The notes under the pieces were generated by a model. That model had not been told where the DNA came from, ran no database searches, and saw only the letters and a list, made by a program, of their open reading frames with translations. From Acidimicrobiia bacterium (GTDB taxonomy: Bacteria; Actinomycetota; Acidimicrobiia; Spongiisociales; JAHEDJ01): a DNA stretch of 64,000 bases. A program made the translations under genes and the position numbers. The stretch lies in assembly GCA_035471805.1 (NCBI GenBank), contig DATIPS010000061.1, forward strand, positions 1 to 64,000, written 5' to 3'. Shown here piece after piece: positions 34,577 through 43,597 of the stretch (positions are counted from its first letter, which is position 1; each line of letters opens with the position of its first letter).

Positions 34577-37105
34577 CTAGACGCCGATCGGCTCCCGTTC
34601 GTCGATGATGTAGACGCTCTCCACCGGCTCCTCCCCCCGTCGCTGGTGCCAGCGGTCCCACAGCACAAGCAGGCTGGGCAGCACGATCACAGATCCGAGC
34701 AGTGCGAAGCCGATGGCGTAGGCGGTGACGATGCCGAACTGCTGGAATGCGGTCAGGGAGGAGCTGATCAGTACCGCAAACCCGGCGATGGTGGTCAGGG
34801 CAGAACCAACCAGTGCGCCGCCCGTATGACCCGTCGTCGAGCGAAGGGCGGCGGCCGGATCGTCGAACCGTTGACGGTCCTCGAGATACCGGTGCGTGAT
34901 GTGGATCGTGTACGGCACGCCGATCCCGATCGCCAGCGCGGCGGTGGTGGCGGTGACCGGGCCGAAAGGAATCCCGCTGGCCGCCATCATGCCGTAGGTC
35001 CACAGCACTACAACGATGACGGGTGCGATGGTGATCACGCCGAGCATGGGCCGGCGGCATTCGAACCAGAATCCTCCCGTCAGCAGCGCCATGGCGGCCA
35101 CAAGGGTGATGGCCAGTGAGGAAATCTGCGACGAGTTGAGGGCATCTATCACCACGGTGACGATGATGTGCTCGTTGGTGACGATGGCACCGACACCATC
35201 GAGCGTCGCAACAGGCTCGAAGTCGGCGGCGAGTTCTCGATCCAGCCGGGCGGCGAAGCCTTCTCCGGCTTTGGTGGATATCGCCACTCGGATCGCCGGA
35301 GGGTCTTCGGCGGAGAGGACCTGGGAGATCCCCACCGGATCCAGGGCGGCCGCCGCTGCGTATATCGCGCCGACGTCTGCGTCGCTGCGAACCGTCAGGT
35401 CCGGTTGGAGGCCCAGTTCGATGGCCGTACCGAGAAACCCGGGGTCTGCCATCAACCCGGCCACCACCGATAGCGGGCTGAGGGCGGCGGCCCGCCCGCC
35501 CTGTTGCACGACGTACTCGTCGTCGTCGAGGCCGGCGAGCGCCGCCGCCAGAGCGTTGTGAGATTCCGGAGTGAGCACATCGCCTTCGATGAGAACGTCG
35601 GTGACTTCTCCGAAGCCGGACTCGTAGTTCTCGCCGAGCGTTGTATAGGTCTGGAGAATCTGAGCGTCTTCCGGGATGAATGCGGCCGAGCTGAACTCGG
35701 TGTCGAGGTTCATCAGGCCGAAGATCCCGACGCCCGCCAGGAGCGCGGTGGCCGCCAGCACGATGATCGGATGCCGCTCGGCCAGAACGGCCGTGGCACC
35801 GGAGCCGCGTGTGATCCAGCGCTTCTCCTGGCCGGCCAGCCGTTCCACCGGCAGCGAGCCCCGCCCCTCCGCCCGGCGGTCGAGCAGGAGCCGGATCGCC
35901 GGGACGAAGGTGAGCATGATCAGGAACGCCGATGCGATTCCGATGGCGGCCATGATGCCGAAGTCGCGCAGCGCCGGGACCGGGTTGACGATGTTGGTCA
36001 GGAACCCGATAGAAGTCGTCAGCGTGGCGAGAACGAGGGCGATGCCCACCGTCGCCGTGGCCCGGCCGGCCGCACCCGAAACGCTCCTGCCGGTGCCGAT
36101 CTCATCGCGATACCGGGCGGTCAGGTGAACGGAGTAGTCGACGCCGAGTCCTACCAGCAGGATCGGCAGGGCCTGGAGCAACTCGCTGGATCTGCCTATC
36201 AATCCAAGGTAGCGAGGGCCGAGCAGCACACCTGCACCCATCATCCAGGCGATCGCCATTCCGATTCCCGTCAAGGCGAGGGCGACGTCCGCCGCGGTCC
36301 GGCGTATTGCGCCGCCGATCCCCGCCCCCGTGCCGGGCCGGACCCAGAACACCACGGCGAGTATGCCCATGATGACCAGTGTGGCGAGCAGGAACAGCCC
36401 CCGGACCTCGTCGCGGAACGTCGTGTCCGAGAACAGCAGTTCGAAGCTGAAAGCCGACAAACTGACTCCGTCACTGCCGTCCCCTTCGACCGCGGCGGCG
36501 GCACTGCGGTGGACCTCTTCGAGTTCCTCGTACGAGTCCAGTCCGGATGTATCCAGGAAGACGACCATGAGACCCGAGTCGAAGGGGCCGTCCATCGCTC
36601 CTTCAACCGAGGATGGGAGCAGAGAGCGGAGCTGTTCGGTCTCATCCGGCGTCATCCGGCCCAACGCCATCTGATACATCTCTCGAACGGCTCTGTCGTC
36701 GACGGTGTCGATCGGGGTGCCCAGGAACTCCATTGCGCGGATGGCCGGAGTCAGGTAGGAGATGATCGGTCCTGCCTGGCGATCGGCGAGATAGGGGGCA
36801 GCCGAACTCGTCCGGAGCCGGGCTTCGGCGGCGACCAGGGCACGAAGGGCGTCGGCGGTCATAACGTCCCCGGCCTCGGACTCGACCAGCACTTGCAGCG
36901 ATCGACTCGTGGATGTGAAACGGTCCTGCACGTCGAGCAAGGCCGTGTATTCGGGAGCGTCCGGGGCGAAACTCTCGATCGTCGGAGCGATCTCGTCCTG
37001 GGGAATGAAGGCGGCGAGCGCGGCCGTGATGGCGATTCCCACGACGACGACCGCGATCGGGGCGCGGCGGATTGCGGCTGAGAAGAAGTGGATTAGAGCG
37101 GTCAC
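34577..37105 (-). CDS. RND/MMPL superfamily transporter
   Basis: 842 aa, two similar halves, each with one helix, a large extracytoplasmic domain and a five-helix bundle; no outer partner genes nearby. The first half has the proton-relay phrase LVGLGVDYSVHLTARYRDE. The equivalent in the second half reads IGIGVPYTIHITHRYLED, with Pro at the Asp position. Related proteins move hydrophobic lipids or hopanoid- or mycolate-like molecules. GTG start with GGAG six bases upstream. Divergent from a TetR gene whose operator probably covers this promoter too. Confidence 0.9.
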   Translation of the reverse strand: MTALIHFFSAAIRRAPIAVVVVGIAITAALAAFIPQDEIAPTIESFAPDAPEYTALLDVQDRFTSTSRSLQVLVESEAGDVMTADALRALVAAEARLRTSSAAPYLADRQAGPIISYLTPAIRAMEFLGTPIDTVDDRAVREMYQMALGRMTPDETEQLRSLLPSSVEGAMDGPFDSGLMVVFLDTSGLDSYEELEEVHRSAAAAVEGDGSDGVSLSAFSFELLFSDTTFRDEVRGLFLLATLVIMGILAVVFWVRPGTGAGIGGAIRRTAADVALALTGIGMAIAWMMGAGVLLGPRYLGLIGRSSELLQALPILLVGLGVDYSVHLTARYRDEIGTGRSVSGAAGRATATVGIALVLATLTTSIGFLTNIVNPVPALRDFGIMAAIGIASAFLIMLTFVPAIRLLLDRRAEGRGSLPVERLAGQEKRWITRGSGATAVLAERHPIIVLAATALLAGVGIFGLMNLDTEFSSAAFIPEDAQILQTYTTLGENYESGFGEVTDVLIEGDVLTPESHNALAAALAGLDDDEYVVQQGGRAAALSPLSVVAGLMADPGFLGTAIELGLQPDLTVRSDADVGAIYAAAAALDPVGISQVLSAEDPPAIRVAISTKAGEGFAARLDRELAADFEPVATLDGVGAIVTNEHIIVTVVIDALNSSQISSLAITLVAAMALLTGGFWFECRRPMLGVITIAPVIVVVLWTYGMMAASGIPFGPVTATTAALAIGIGVPYTIHITHRYLEDRQRFDDPAAALRSTTGHTGGALVGSALTTIAGFAVLISSSLTAFQQFGIVTAYAIGFALLGSVIVLPSLLVLWDRWHQRRGEEPVESVYIIDEREPIGV

Positions 37106-37144
37106 TGCGGACTCCGGATGTCGGATCCCTAGAAGATCCAGGTG

Positions 37145-37180
37145 TTGTCAACTGATACAGATCTCGTTATATTCGTATCA
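37145..37180 (+). promoter_or_regulatory. sigma70-like promoter with inverted repeat, leaderless TetR start
   Basis: TTGTCA (37145-37150), 17 bases, TATATT (37168-37173), six bases to ATG 37180. An inverted repeat TGATAC (37153-37158) ... GTATCA (37175-37180) spans the spacer, the -10 and the start codon, fitting autorepression and control of the divergent transporter. Confidence 0.65.
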
Positions 37181-37791
37181 TGAGAGTCGAGGCCCTGTCA
37201 ACGAGAGATCGGATCCTCCAGGCTGCCATCCAGCTCTTCGTCGACAAGGGAATCCGGCGGGTGGCGATGGATGAGGTCGCCGAGCGCTCGGGTGTTGCGC
37301 GGGTCACGCTCTATCGATATTTCGCGGACCGCGAGGCGCTGGTCCGAGCTGCCTTTTTCGCTCCGATGGAGTCACTCGAGGGGTTGCAGCGAGACCTGGC
37401 CTCCTCGGACGGCCTCACAGTCGAGGGCGTGCTGGGTGCCATCGGGGAGAGGATCGCGCAACAGCCGGCCATAGATCTCCCGGTTCACCGCGACGAACTC
37501 GAGAAGCTCTATCCGGTGCTGGCAGCAGAGTATGCGGAGCATCGAGACACCGTTGCCCACCGGCTCATCTCGTGGATCTTCGGATTGGCGGAAGCATCGG
37601 GCCGGTTGCGCCCGGGGGTCAGGAAGGAGCTCGTCGAAGGGGTCGTGTGGGATCTGCTCGTCAATCCCCACTCGATTCCGGCGGTGCGGGAATCCGGCAT
37701 CCGGGCCAGGGAGCTCTACGCGGCGCTGATCGATGTGCTGCTGTACGGGATGCTGTCGGACGATGGGAGCAGAGGACCGGGTGGCGCCTGA
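37180..37791 (+). CDS. TetR family regulator of the RND transporter
   Basis: 203 aa. N-terminal HTH with RDRILQAAIQLFVDKGIRRV then AMDEVAERSGVARVTLYRYF. It is divergent from the RND transporter across 74 bases, and the intergenic inverted repeat covers its own start codon. Probable local repressor released by a lipophilic ligand. The ATG is only six bases after a good -10, so its mRNA is predicted to lack a leader. Confidence 0.9.
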   Translation: MRVEALSTRDRILQAAIQLFVDKGIRRVAMDEVAERSGVARVTLYRYFADREALVRAAFFAPMESLEGLQRDLASSDGLTVEGVLGAIGERIAQQPAIDLPVHRDELEKLYPVLAAEYAEHRDTVAHRLISWIFGLAEASGRLRPGVRKELVEGVVWDLLVNPHSIPAVRESGIRARELYAALIDVLLYGMLSDDGSRGPGGA

Positions 37792-37840
37792 TCGGCACGG
37801 TCCGAGATTCTGTCACGCCGGCCCGGTATCGTTCCCTGTG

Positions 37841-39418
37841 ATGAGCGAGCACACCGCACCGGAGACCAACGAGGGCAATCGCGGCACCGCCACGTCGGCT
37901 TTCGGCGTCGGCAGGCGGGAGAACCACGACGCGTCGGCCTTCTACGCCCGATTCAGCCCTCCGGAACTCTCCGAGGACGATTCCCTCGGTCCGCTGGAGT
38001 TCGGCCTGCCCGACCCGCCCTGCATTCTCGGCGACGCCAGGGACATGGCGCAGGTTCCCGACCGTTCCGTCGCTCTGGTGGTCACCTCACCCCCCTACTT
38101 CGTGGGCAAGGAGTACGAGCAAGCGGTCACGGGAGCCGGAGAGATCGGCCGGCCGCAGGTTCCGAACTCCTACGTCGAGTACCTGGCGATGCTGCGTGAT
38201 GTCTTTGCCGAGTGCAAGAGAACGCTCGAACCCGGCGGTCGAATCGCGGTCAACGTCGCCAACCTCGGCCGCAAGCCGTACAGGAGCCTGTCTGCCGATG
38301 TGATCCGGATCCTCCAGGACGACCTGGGCTTGCTGTTGAGGGGTGAGATCATCTGGCAGAAGGCGGAAGGAGCATCCGGGTCCGTCGCCTGGGGTTCGTT
38401 CAACAAGGCCACCAACCCGGTGCTGCGGGATGTGACCGAGCGTGTGATCGTGGCTTCCAAAGGGCGTTTCGACCGGGCCCGGTCGCGTCAACAGCGCGAA
38501 AAGGACGGCTATCCGTACGAGAACACCATGCCGGTCGACGAGTTCATGGAGGCCACCCTCGACGTGTGGCGCATCGACGCCGAGAGCGCTCGCCGGGTGC
38601 AGCATCCGGCCCCTTTTCCCGTGGAGTTGCCGCGGCGCCTGATCGAGCTCTACACGTTCGAGAACGACCTGATCCTCGATCCGTTCCTCGGGTCCGGCAC
38701 AACTCTCGTAGCCGCGGCGCGCACCGGACGGCGCGGCGTCGGATACGACCTCGACCCCGACTACATCGAAACCGCCAAGGCACGCTATCGGGCCGAGAAG
38801 AAGCGCTACAGGCGTTATGAGGAGCAAGAGGACGCCCATCAGGAGCGACTGGCGCTCGACCTTCCCCCCGAGTTCACTCCCGAGGAACGCGCCGACCACT
38901 TCCAGCGTCGGGCGAGCCGTGAAGGCAAGAAGGCCCAGGACCTGGCCAGGCAGGTGCTCGAACAGGCGGGCTTCGAGGTCATCGACGAGGCCTACAAACT
39001 GCCCAAGTCGGGCGTTCATTTCAACTTCCGGGTCGTGGACGGGAAGGGTGATCGCGAGTTCCTGGTCGACGTTTCCGGGGCGTTCACCACGGCCCGACCG
39101 GGTTTGCTGCGCACAGACACCCTCTGGAAGACCCTCGGCCGTGCCCACGTCCTCAAGTCGCTCGACGAGGAGGCCCGGCTGCTGATCGTGACCTCGAACC
39201 TGCCGAGGCCCGGCAGCGACGGGGACAAGGCGCTGCATGCCGTCGGGCCCGGGAACGTGTGGGACGCCGTCGAAATGTTCGACGGTGAAGGCGTCGGCCG
39301 GCTCGAACAGTACGCGCAGGGTCACGCCGAGCAGCTGCCAGGATTCTGGACGGCCGAAGAGCTGGCCGCCCGCCGGGACGAACAGCTCGCCCGGTACTAC
39401 GACGCCGAAGACGAATGA
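37841..39418 (+). CDS. site-specific DNA methyltransferase (beta class) with C-terminal extra domain
   Basis: 525 aa. The catalytic motif IV SPPY lies at residues 83-86 (VVTSPPYFVGKEY) and motif I DPFLGSGTT at 280-288, an order typical of beta-class N6-adenine or N4-cytosine methyltransferases. Residues of about 355-485 form a separate domain (LARQVLEQAGFEVIDEAYKL, then FNFRVVDGKGDREFLVDVSG, KTLGRAHVLKS, LLIVTSNLPRPG) whose helix-strand-strand order recalls restriction-endonuclease folds, but with VDVSG where D-x-E-x-K would be. ATG 37841 fits; the stop overlaps the next start by four bases. Confidence 0.88.
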   Translation: MSEHTAPETNEGNRGTATSAFGVGRRENHDASAFYARFSPPELSEDDSLGPLEFGLPDPPCILGDARDMAQVPDRSVALVVTSPPYFVGKEYEQAVTGAGEIGRPQVPNSYVEYLAMLRDVFAECKRTLEPGGRIAVNVANLGRKPYRSLSADVIRILQDDLGLLLRGEIIWQKAEGASGSVAWGSFNKATNPVLRDVTERVIVASKGRFDRARSRQQREKDGYPYENTMPVDEFMEATLDVWRIDAESARRVQHPAPFPVELPRRLIELYTFENDLILDPFLGSGTTLVAAARTGRRGVGYDLDPDYIETAKARYRAEKKRYRRYEEQEDAHQERLALDLPPEFTPEERADHFQRRASREGKKAQDLARQVLEQAGFEVIDEAYKLPKSGVHFNFRVVDGKGDREFLVDVSGAFTTARPGLLRTDTLWKTLGRAHVLKSLDEEARLLIVTSNLPRPGSDGDKALHAVGPGNVWDAVEMFDGEGVGRLEQYAQGHAEQLPGFWTAEELAARRDEQLARYYDAEDE

Positions 39419-39735
39419 ACGGGGTTGCCTACGCGGTCGTGCGCTTCGACCCTCCGGCGGTCTTCCTTGCCGAGGACATCGACGTGCTCCAGCGCCTGCT
39501 GGCTCTGGAGCTGGTGGCAGATACCGACCCCGCCGAACTGTCGGAGGAGGGTGCGGGCGAGCTACGTCGGGCGTTGCTCGATGAACGCTGGGGTGACGCG
39601 GTGGTCACCTGGATGGACCTGTCCGGGGTGGCCGTCGACGTCTACACCTTCCTTCCGGTCTACGGGCGCGGTGAGCTGCCCGGTGAGCTGATCGGAGCAC
39701 AGCTCCAGTTCAAGCGCCTGTTCCGGGACGCCTGA
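39415..39735 (+). CDS. small protein of unknown function in methyltransferase operon
   Basis: 106 aa, acidic, no signal or membrane segment. Helical in the middle (IDVLQRLLALELVADTDPAE then LSEEGAGELRRALLDERWGD), with a strand-rich end. Starts inside the methyltransferase stop (ATGA) and is followed two bases later by the next gene, so the three are translated as one unit. Could be a specificity, bridging or regulatory subunit. No domain recognised. Confidence 0.7.
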   Translation: MNGVAYAVVRFDPPAVFLAEDIDVLQRLLALELVADTDPAELSEEGAGELRRALLDERWGDAVVTWMDLSGVAVDVYTFLPVYGRGELPGELIGAQLQFKRLFRDA

Positions 39736-39737
39736 TC

Positions 39738-40763
39738 GTGCCGGCCCTCCGCACCGAGATCACCGAGATCGTCACCGGGCTCGGCATGTTCGGCTATCCG
39801 AATCTCGGTCACGCGATCGGGATGCGGCCGCCGGCGTTCGAGAACGTCGAAGGAGATGTCTACGACCGTCTGGCGTCTGCATACCAGTCCGGGTTGCACC
39901 GCGATCTGTTCGACACGGCATGGCGCAACGGCGTCCGGTTCGCTGCCGCCAATGAGGGGTTGCGCGGCCGGCCGCCGTGGATCGTCGAGTGGAAGGGCGC
40001 CCACCGCCCGCCCGGGTACGAGGAGATCCCGGCCGACCTGCGCGTCGACCATGTTTACCTCGTTTCCTGCAAGTACGGCTCGAACATCCTCACGAACTCG
40101 TCGCCCACCGGCCTGTTCGGCACCGAGAGCGGCGAAGACGACTGGTTCGCGACGGTTGCCCCCTCCGCCTACCAGCGACTGTACGACGAGTGCCGGCGCC
40201 TCGTTCCCGACCCTTCGCTGCCGGCCCTGGCAACCGGTCTGACCAAGTCGCACCGGCTCGTGCTCAAGAGAACCCTGCCGCGCAACCTGGCCGGCAACGC
40301 CAAAGGGGCATACAGGGAGTTCGCCACCGCGGCGGCGAGTGGTTCCTCCGCACGCTGGCAGGAGAGCCTCGGCACGAAGCTTCTGCGAGAACAGATGGTC
40401 TGGCGGCTGCTCCGACTCCAATCCGCTCCCTATTTCGTACTCGGAGAGTCGGCGGACGGCCACGCGCTCGCCTATCGCGTCCAGACCCCGTGGGACCTGC
40501 GTGCGTCCCACGAGTTCCTCTCGTTCCGGCAATGGGGTGAAGCCGACCGCGGTCAACCGATCGTGAGCTGGGAGGCCATCTACCTCGACCGGCGGACCGG
40601 TGCGGAATCCCCGATCGCCGGACACATCGAGGTCCGCTGGAGTCACGGAAAGTTCGCCCAGGCACCGGAAGCCAAGGTGTACCTCGATACTCCGCACCAT
40701 GCGGTGCCCGCCTACCTCCCCCTGGAGGGTCGGGCGGGAGGCGAGCTATCGCTGTTCGACTGA
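39738..40763 (+). CDS. unknown protein with PD-(D/E)xK-like motif, possible restriction partner
   Basis: 341 aa, soluble, GTG start two bases after the previous stop. Residues 82-112 hold WIVEWKGAHRP (E84-x-K86) followed by VDHVYLVSCKYGSNIL (D104 and C111-K112), a layout compatible with a degenerate PD-(D/E)xK nuclease core. The C-terminus contains SGHIEVRWSHGKF-like text (AGHIEVRWSHGKFAQAPEAK). No named family recognised. Its position at the end of a methyltransferase operon suggests restriction or another DNA-marking function, but this is inference. Confidence 0.65.
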   Translation: MPALRTEITEIVTGLGMFGYPNLGHAIGMRPPAFENVEGDVYDRLASAYQSGLHRDLFDTAWRNGVRFAAANEGLRGRPPWIVEWKGAHRPPGYEEIPADLRVDHVYLVSCKYGSNILTNSSPTGLFGTESGEDDWFATVAPSAYQRLYDECRRLVPDPSLPALATGLTKSHRLVLKRTLPRNLAGNAKGAYREFATAAASGSSARWQESLGTKLLREQMVWRLLRLQSAPYFVLGESADGHALAYRVQTPWDLRASHEFLSFRQWGEADRGQPIVSWEAIYLDRRTGAESPIAGHIEVRWSHGKFAQAPEAKVYLDTPHHAVPAYLPLEGRAGGELSLFD

Positions 40764-40814
40764 CCACAGGCGTAATCTGATCCAGGCAAGAGAGTCTCAG
40801 CGGGTGGAGGATAC

Positions 40815-41258
40815 GTGAGCCGGAAACCGCCGCTTCAGATCATCGGGTGGCGAGAGTGGATTGGTCTGCCGGTGCTCGGCGTCCCCGCCATCAAGGCGAA
40901 GGTCGACACGGGCGCACGTTCCTCTGCACTGCACGCCTACGGTCTGCGGATCGAGCGGCGGGCGGGTGAGGAGATCGCCGTGTTCGACATTCACCCTCTG
41001 CAGCGGCGATCGAGTCCATCGATTCGAGTCGAGGCGGTCGTAGTCGACCATCGCAAGATCACGAGTTCGGGCGGCCATCACGAAACTCGTCCGGTCGTCG
41101 TGACCAATCTGGACCTGATGGACCAGGTCTGGCCCATCGAGGTGACCCTCACGCGCAGGGACACGATGGGATTCCGCATGTTGCTGGGGCGACAGGCCAT
41201 CCGGCGGCGGTTCGCCGTCGATCCCGGCCGCTCATACCTTGGAGGGAAACCGAAGTGA
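40815..41258 (+). CDS. RimB/RloG-type ATP-dependent zinc protease family (PF05618)
   Basis: 147 aa, GTG start with GGAGG five bases upstream. The opening IIGWREWIGLPVLGVPAIKA then KVDTGARSSALHAYGLRI carries the D-T-G-A motif of a retropepsin-like fold, and the ending MLLGRQAIRRRFAVDPGRSY is standard. Often encoded beside RimK ligases, where it trims glutamate tails; no rimK is seen in this window. Located 51 bases after the methyltransferase unit and 40 bases before corA. Confidence 0.85.
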   Translation: MSRKPPLQIIGWREWIGLPVLGVPAIKAKVDTGARSSALHAYGLRIERRAGEEIAVFDIHPLQRRSSPSIRVEAVVVDHRKITSSGGHHETRPVVVTNLDLMDQVWPIEVTLTRRDTMGFRMLLGRQAIRRRFAVDPGRSYLGGKPK

Positions 41259-41298
41259 ACCGGCAGGCAGCTTTTTCAACTGCAGCAGGAGACTGCGA

Positions 41299-42393
41299 AT
41301 GATCCAACTCCACCACAGCACCGGCAGTGGAGCACCGCGGTTGGTAGACCCGGGCACGGACCTGCAGGAACTTCGCAGCCGGGACGGGTGGGTGTGGGTG
41401 GATGTAGTTGCTCCTTCTCCGGCCGAGATCTCATCGCTGGCAGGACAGTTCGCTCTGGAAGACCTCGACGTGGAGGACGTGCTCCGGTTCACGGAGTTTC
41501 CGAACATGGAGCAGCGAGATGGGTACCTCTTCGTCATTGCGCACACACCGGCGGTCGACACGCGAAGGCTCCGCACCGTCGAGGTGGATGCCTTCCTCGG
41601 CAGGGACTTTCTCATAACGGTCCGACCGGAGGCGTCGCCCGGCTTCGATGCCATGGCCCAAATCGACGGCGATGAGCGGGCAACCAGGCCGGACGGCTTT
41701 CTGGCAGTCCTGCTCGACCTGTTCATGCAGCGAATGCGGGTGCTGGTAGACAAACTGGACGGTGAGGTCGATCGCATCGAGGTGCTGGCCATCGGCGGCG
41801 ACCCGCTGGCGGTCGAGCAGATACAGGTGCTTCGCCGGGACGTCGTGCGCCTGAGACGCGTGTTGATCCCGCAACGGGACGTCCTGCGAGCGATGGCGCG
41901 CTCGACCGGCGGTTTCATCGTCGGCGACTCGGCAAGAGGGACGCTCGACAGCACGTTCGACGATTGCCTGCGTGCACTCGAGGAGATCGAATCCGCCCGC
42001 TCCCTGCTGGCATCTGCGCTCGAGACTTATAGGGCAACGGTTGGTGAGCGGACCAACGAAGTCATGAAGGTGCTGACGGTCTTCGCGGCAATTGTGCTGC
42101 CGCTGGGTCTGATGGCCGGGATCTACGGCATGAACTTCGCGAACATGCCGGAGCTCGACTGGGAGTACGGCTACTTCGCGCTGCTCGGAGTCATGGGATT
42201 GACCGGCCTGGGCCTGTGGCTCTATTTCGCCAGGCGGGGCTTCGTCGGCAGCCCGCGCGTTCCGCGCCTCGACCGGGCAGTCGGAAAGGGCCTCGCCTCA
42301 TTCGTGCACCTGACCCTCACACCGGCCCGCACCGTCTGGCAGATTGTGGCGGGACCCGAACCCGCATCGGACGATTCCGAGGAGATCGGCTAG
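41299..42393 (+). CDS. corA: CorA family Mg2+/divalent cation transporter
   Basis: 364 aa. An N-terminal cytoplasmic funnel, long stalk helix, and the two C-terminal helices with the GMN pore motif (MAGIYGMNFANMPELDWEYG). ATG 41299 with AGGAG eight bases upstream; the earlier in-frame ATG is inside the RimB gene. Length is normal, with a short acidic tail after the last helix. Confidence 0.93.
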   Translation: MIQLHHSTGSGAPRLVDPGTDLQELRSRDGWVWVDVVAPSPAEISSLAGQFALEDLDVEDVLRFTEFPNMEQRDGYLFVIAHTPAVDTRRLRTVEVDAFLGRDFLITVRPEASPGFDAMAQIDGDERATRPDGFLAVLLDLFMQRMRVLVDKLDGEVDRIEVLAIGGDPLAVEQIQVLRRDVVRLRRVLIPQRDVLRAMARSTGGFIVGDSARGTLDSTFDDCLRALEEIESARSLLASALETYRATVGERTNEVMKVLTVFAAIVLPLGLMAGIYGMNFANMPELDWEYGYFALLGVMGLTGLGLWLYFARRGFVGSPRVPRLDRAVGKGLASFVHLTLTPARTVWQIVAGPEPASDDSEEIG

Positions 42394-42659
42394 CCGTCTC
42401 TGTGCTTGCGGCGCCTGAAGAATCCGCCCAGTTCCCAGATGAGAATTCCGGCGACGGCCGATCCGATCAACAGGATGATCTGAGGCGCCTCAAACGACCA
42501 GGAGAGAAACTCGACTTCGACGGATTCCGAGTTCTGAACTGCAAAGGTGGCAAAAGCTCCGAGGAGCACGACGATTGCGCCCATTCGGAAGAGCCAGCGA
42601 ACATCCACATCTCGCTTGGGGGTTGGTTGCTGGCCTGCCGGTGCCGGTGTGTCGCTCAC
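42390..42659 (-). CDS. LapA/DUF1049-like small membrane protein
   Basis: 89 aa. GTG start with GAGGAGG five bases upstream. A cytoplasmic N-terminus, then two helices (MGAIVVLLGAFATFAVQNSE and APQIILLIGSAVAGILIWEL) joined by the SVEVEFLSWSFEAP segment typical of LapA domain proteins, ending in a basic tail. Role in envelope assembly is inferred from the family. Tail-to-tail overlap of four bases with corA. Confidence 0.8.
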   Translation of the reverse strand: MSDTPAPAGQQPTPKRDVDVRWLFRMGAIVVLLGAFATFAVQNSESVEVEFLSWSFEAPQIILLIGSAVAGILIWELGGFFRRRKHRDG

Positions 42660-42682
42660 GATGTCCTCCTCTGACCAGGATT

Positions 42683-43597
42683 CTACGCTGGCGGATCGGG
42701 CGGTTCCTGCCTGATCGGCAGCGAGCCCTCGAAATAAGTGCGAACCGTCGGGTAGGCCAGTTCTACGGTCGGGTCAACGGCGATTGCGTCGAGAATGGCC
42801 TTCCATAGAGTTTCCTCGGTCGATCGACGTGCCCGCGCATCCACGAGGAACCTCCCCGTCAACAGAACTCCGCTGTCCCTGACCGTCAGATAGACGATTG
42901 GGGTGATCGCCCCGATCTTGATCTGATACCTGCGGGCCGTCGCCCGGATCTGGTTCTCATGTTTGCTGCCGAGCTTCGGCGCATGTTCCTGCAGGGCAGT
43001 TCGCAGGATGTCCTCGGCCGTTCGCCAGTTCGACTCGAAGGTCACCAGAAGCGGCAGCTCATGCCATACGAATTGGAACCCCTCGGTGTAGTTGGCGATC
43101 GGAGTCGTGAAAACGTTCCCGTTCGGTACGTGGACCAGGCGACCGGTCGATTGATCGGCATCCACCCAGTTGCCCACTTCCATCAGCGAGAACCGAAAGA
43201 GGCGAATGTCGACGACGTCCCCCTTCAGGTTGCTGATCTCGATCCGGTCCCCGACTTTGAACGGGCGTCTGGTCAACAGGTATACCCAGCCGGCCATGTT
43301 CTTGAGCACATCGGAAAGAGCGATCGCGATACCGGCCGAGACCAGTCCCAGGTAGGTGGCCACATTGTCGAATGCATCCAGCCAGATCCACGACAGAGTG
43401 ATGATGCCGATGATCGTGATGCTGTAGGTGGTGAGCTTTGTCGTGCGGTATGCCGCTTCACCGTCGTCGACCCGTTGGTGAACGCTGCGCAACATCAGGA
43501 ATCGAGCGGTGAACAGAATCACCAGCACAACGAATGAGGCGAGGATCTTCCCCTGCATATCGGTTGAGATTCCCAGGTTGTCGGTGATCCAGATCAT
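42683..43597 (-). CDS. MscS family mechanosensitive channel (first of pair by position)
   Basis: 304 aa. Two or three helices at the start (GKILASFVVLVILFTARFLM, YSITIIGIITLSWIWLDAF) lead to the MscS pore helix and beta domain (GLVSAGIAIALSDVLKNMAG, then RRPFKVGDRIEISNLKGDVV) and a cytoplasmic domain with a proline-rich end. ATG 43597 overlaps the upstream gene stop by four bases (ATGA); the frame is open further upstream but reads Arg-rich shadow. Emergency osmolyte release or small-molecule exchange. Confidence 0.9.
   Translation of the reverse strand: MIWITDNLGISTDMQGKILASFVVLVILFTARFLMLRSVHQRVDDGEAAYRTTKLTTYSITIIGIITLSWIWLDAFDNVATYLGLVSAGIAIALSDVLKNMAGWVYLLTRRPFKVGDRIEISNLKGDVVDIRLFRFSLMEVGNWVDADQSTGRLVHVPNGNVFTTPIANYTEGFQFVWHELPLLVTFESNWRTAEDILRTALQEHAPKLGSKHENQIRATARRYQIKIGAITPIVYLTVRDSGVLLTGRFLVDARARRSTEETLWKAILDAIAVDPTVELAYPTVRTYFEGSLPIRQEPPDPPA

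Noticed and set aside
39738-40763. Firm call of a restriction endonuclease
   Set aside because: The E-x-K and D...CK arrangement is only compatible with a nuclease core; no named family is recognised, so it is kept as unknown.
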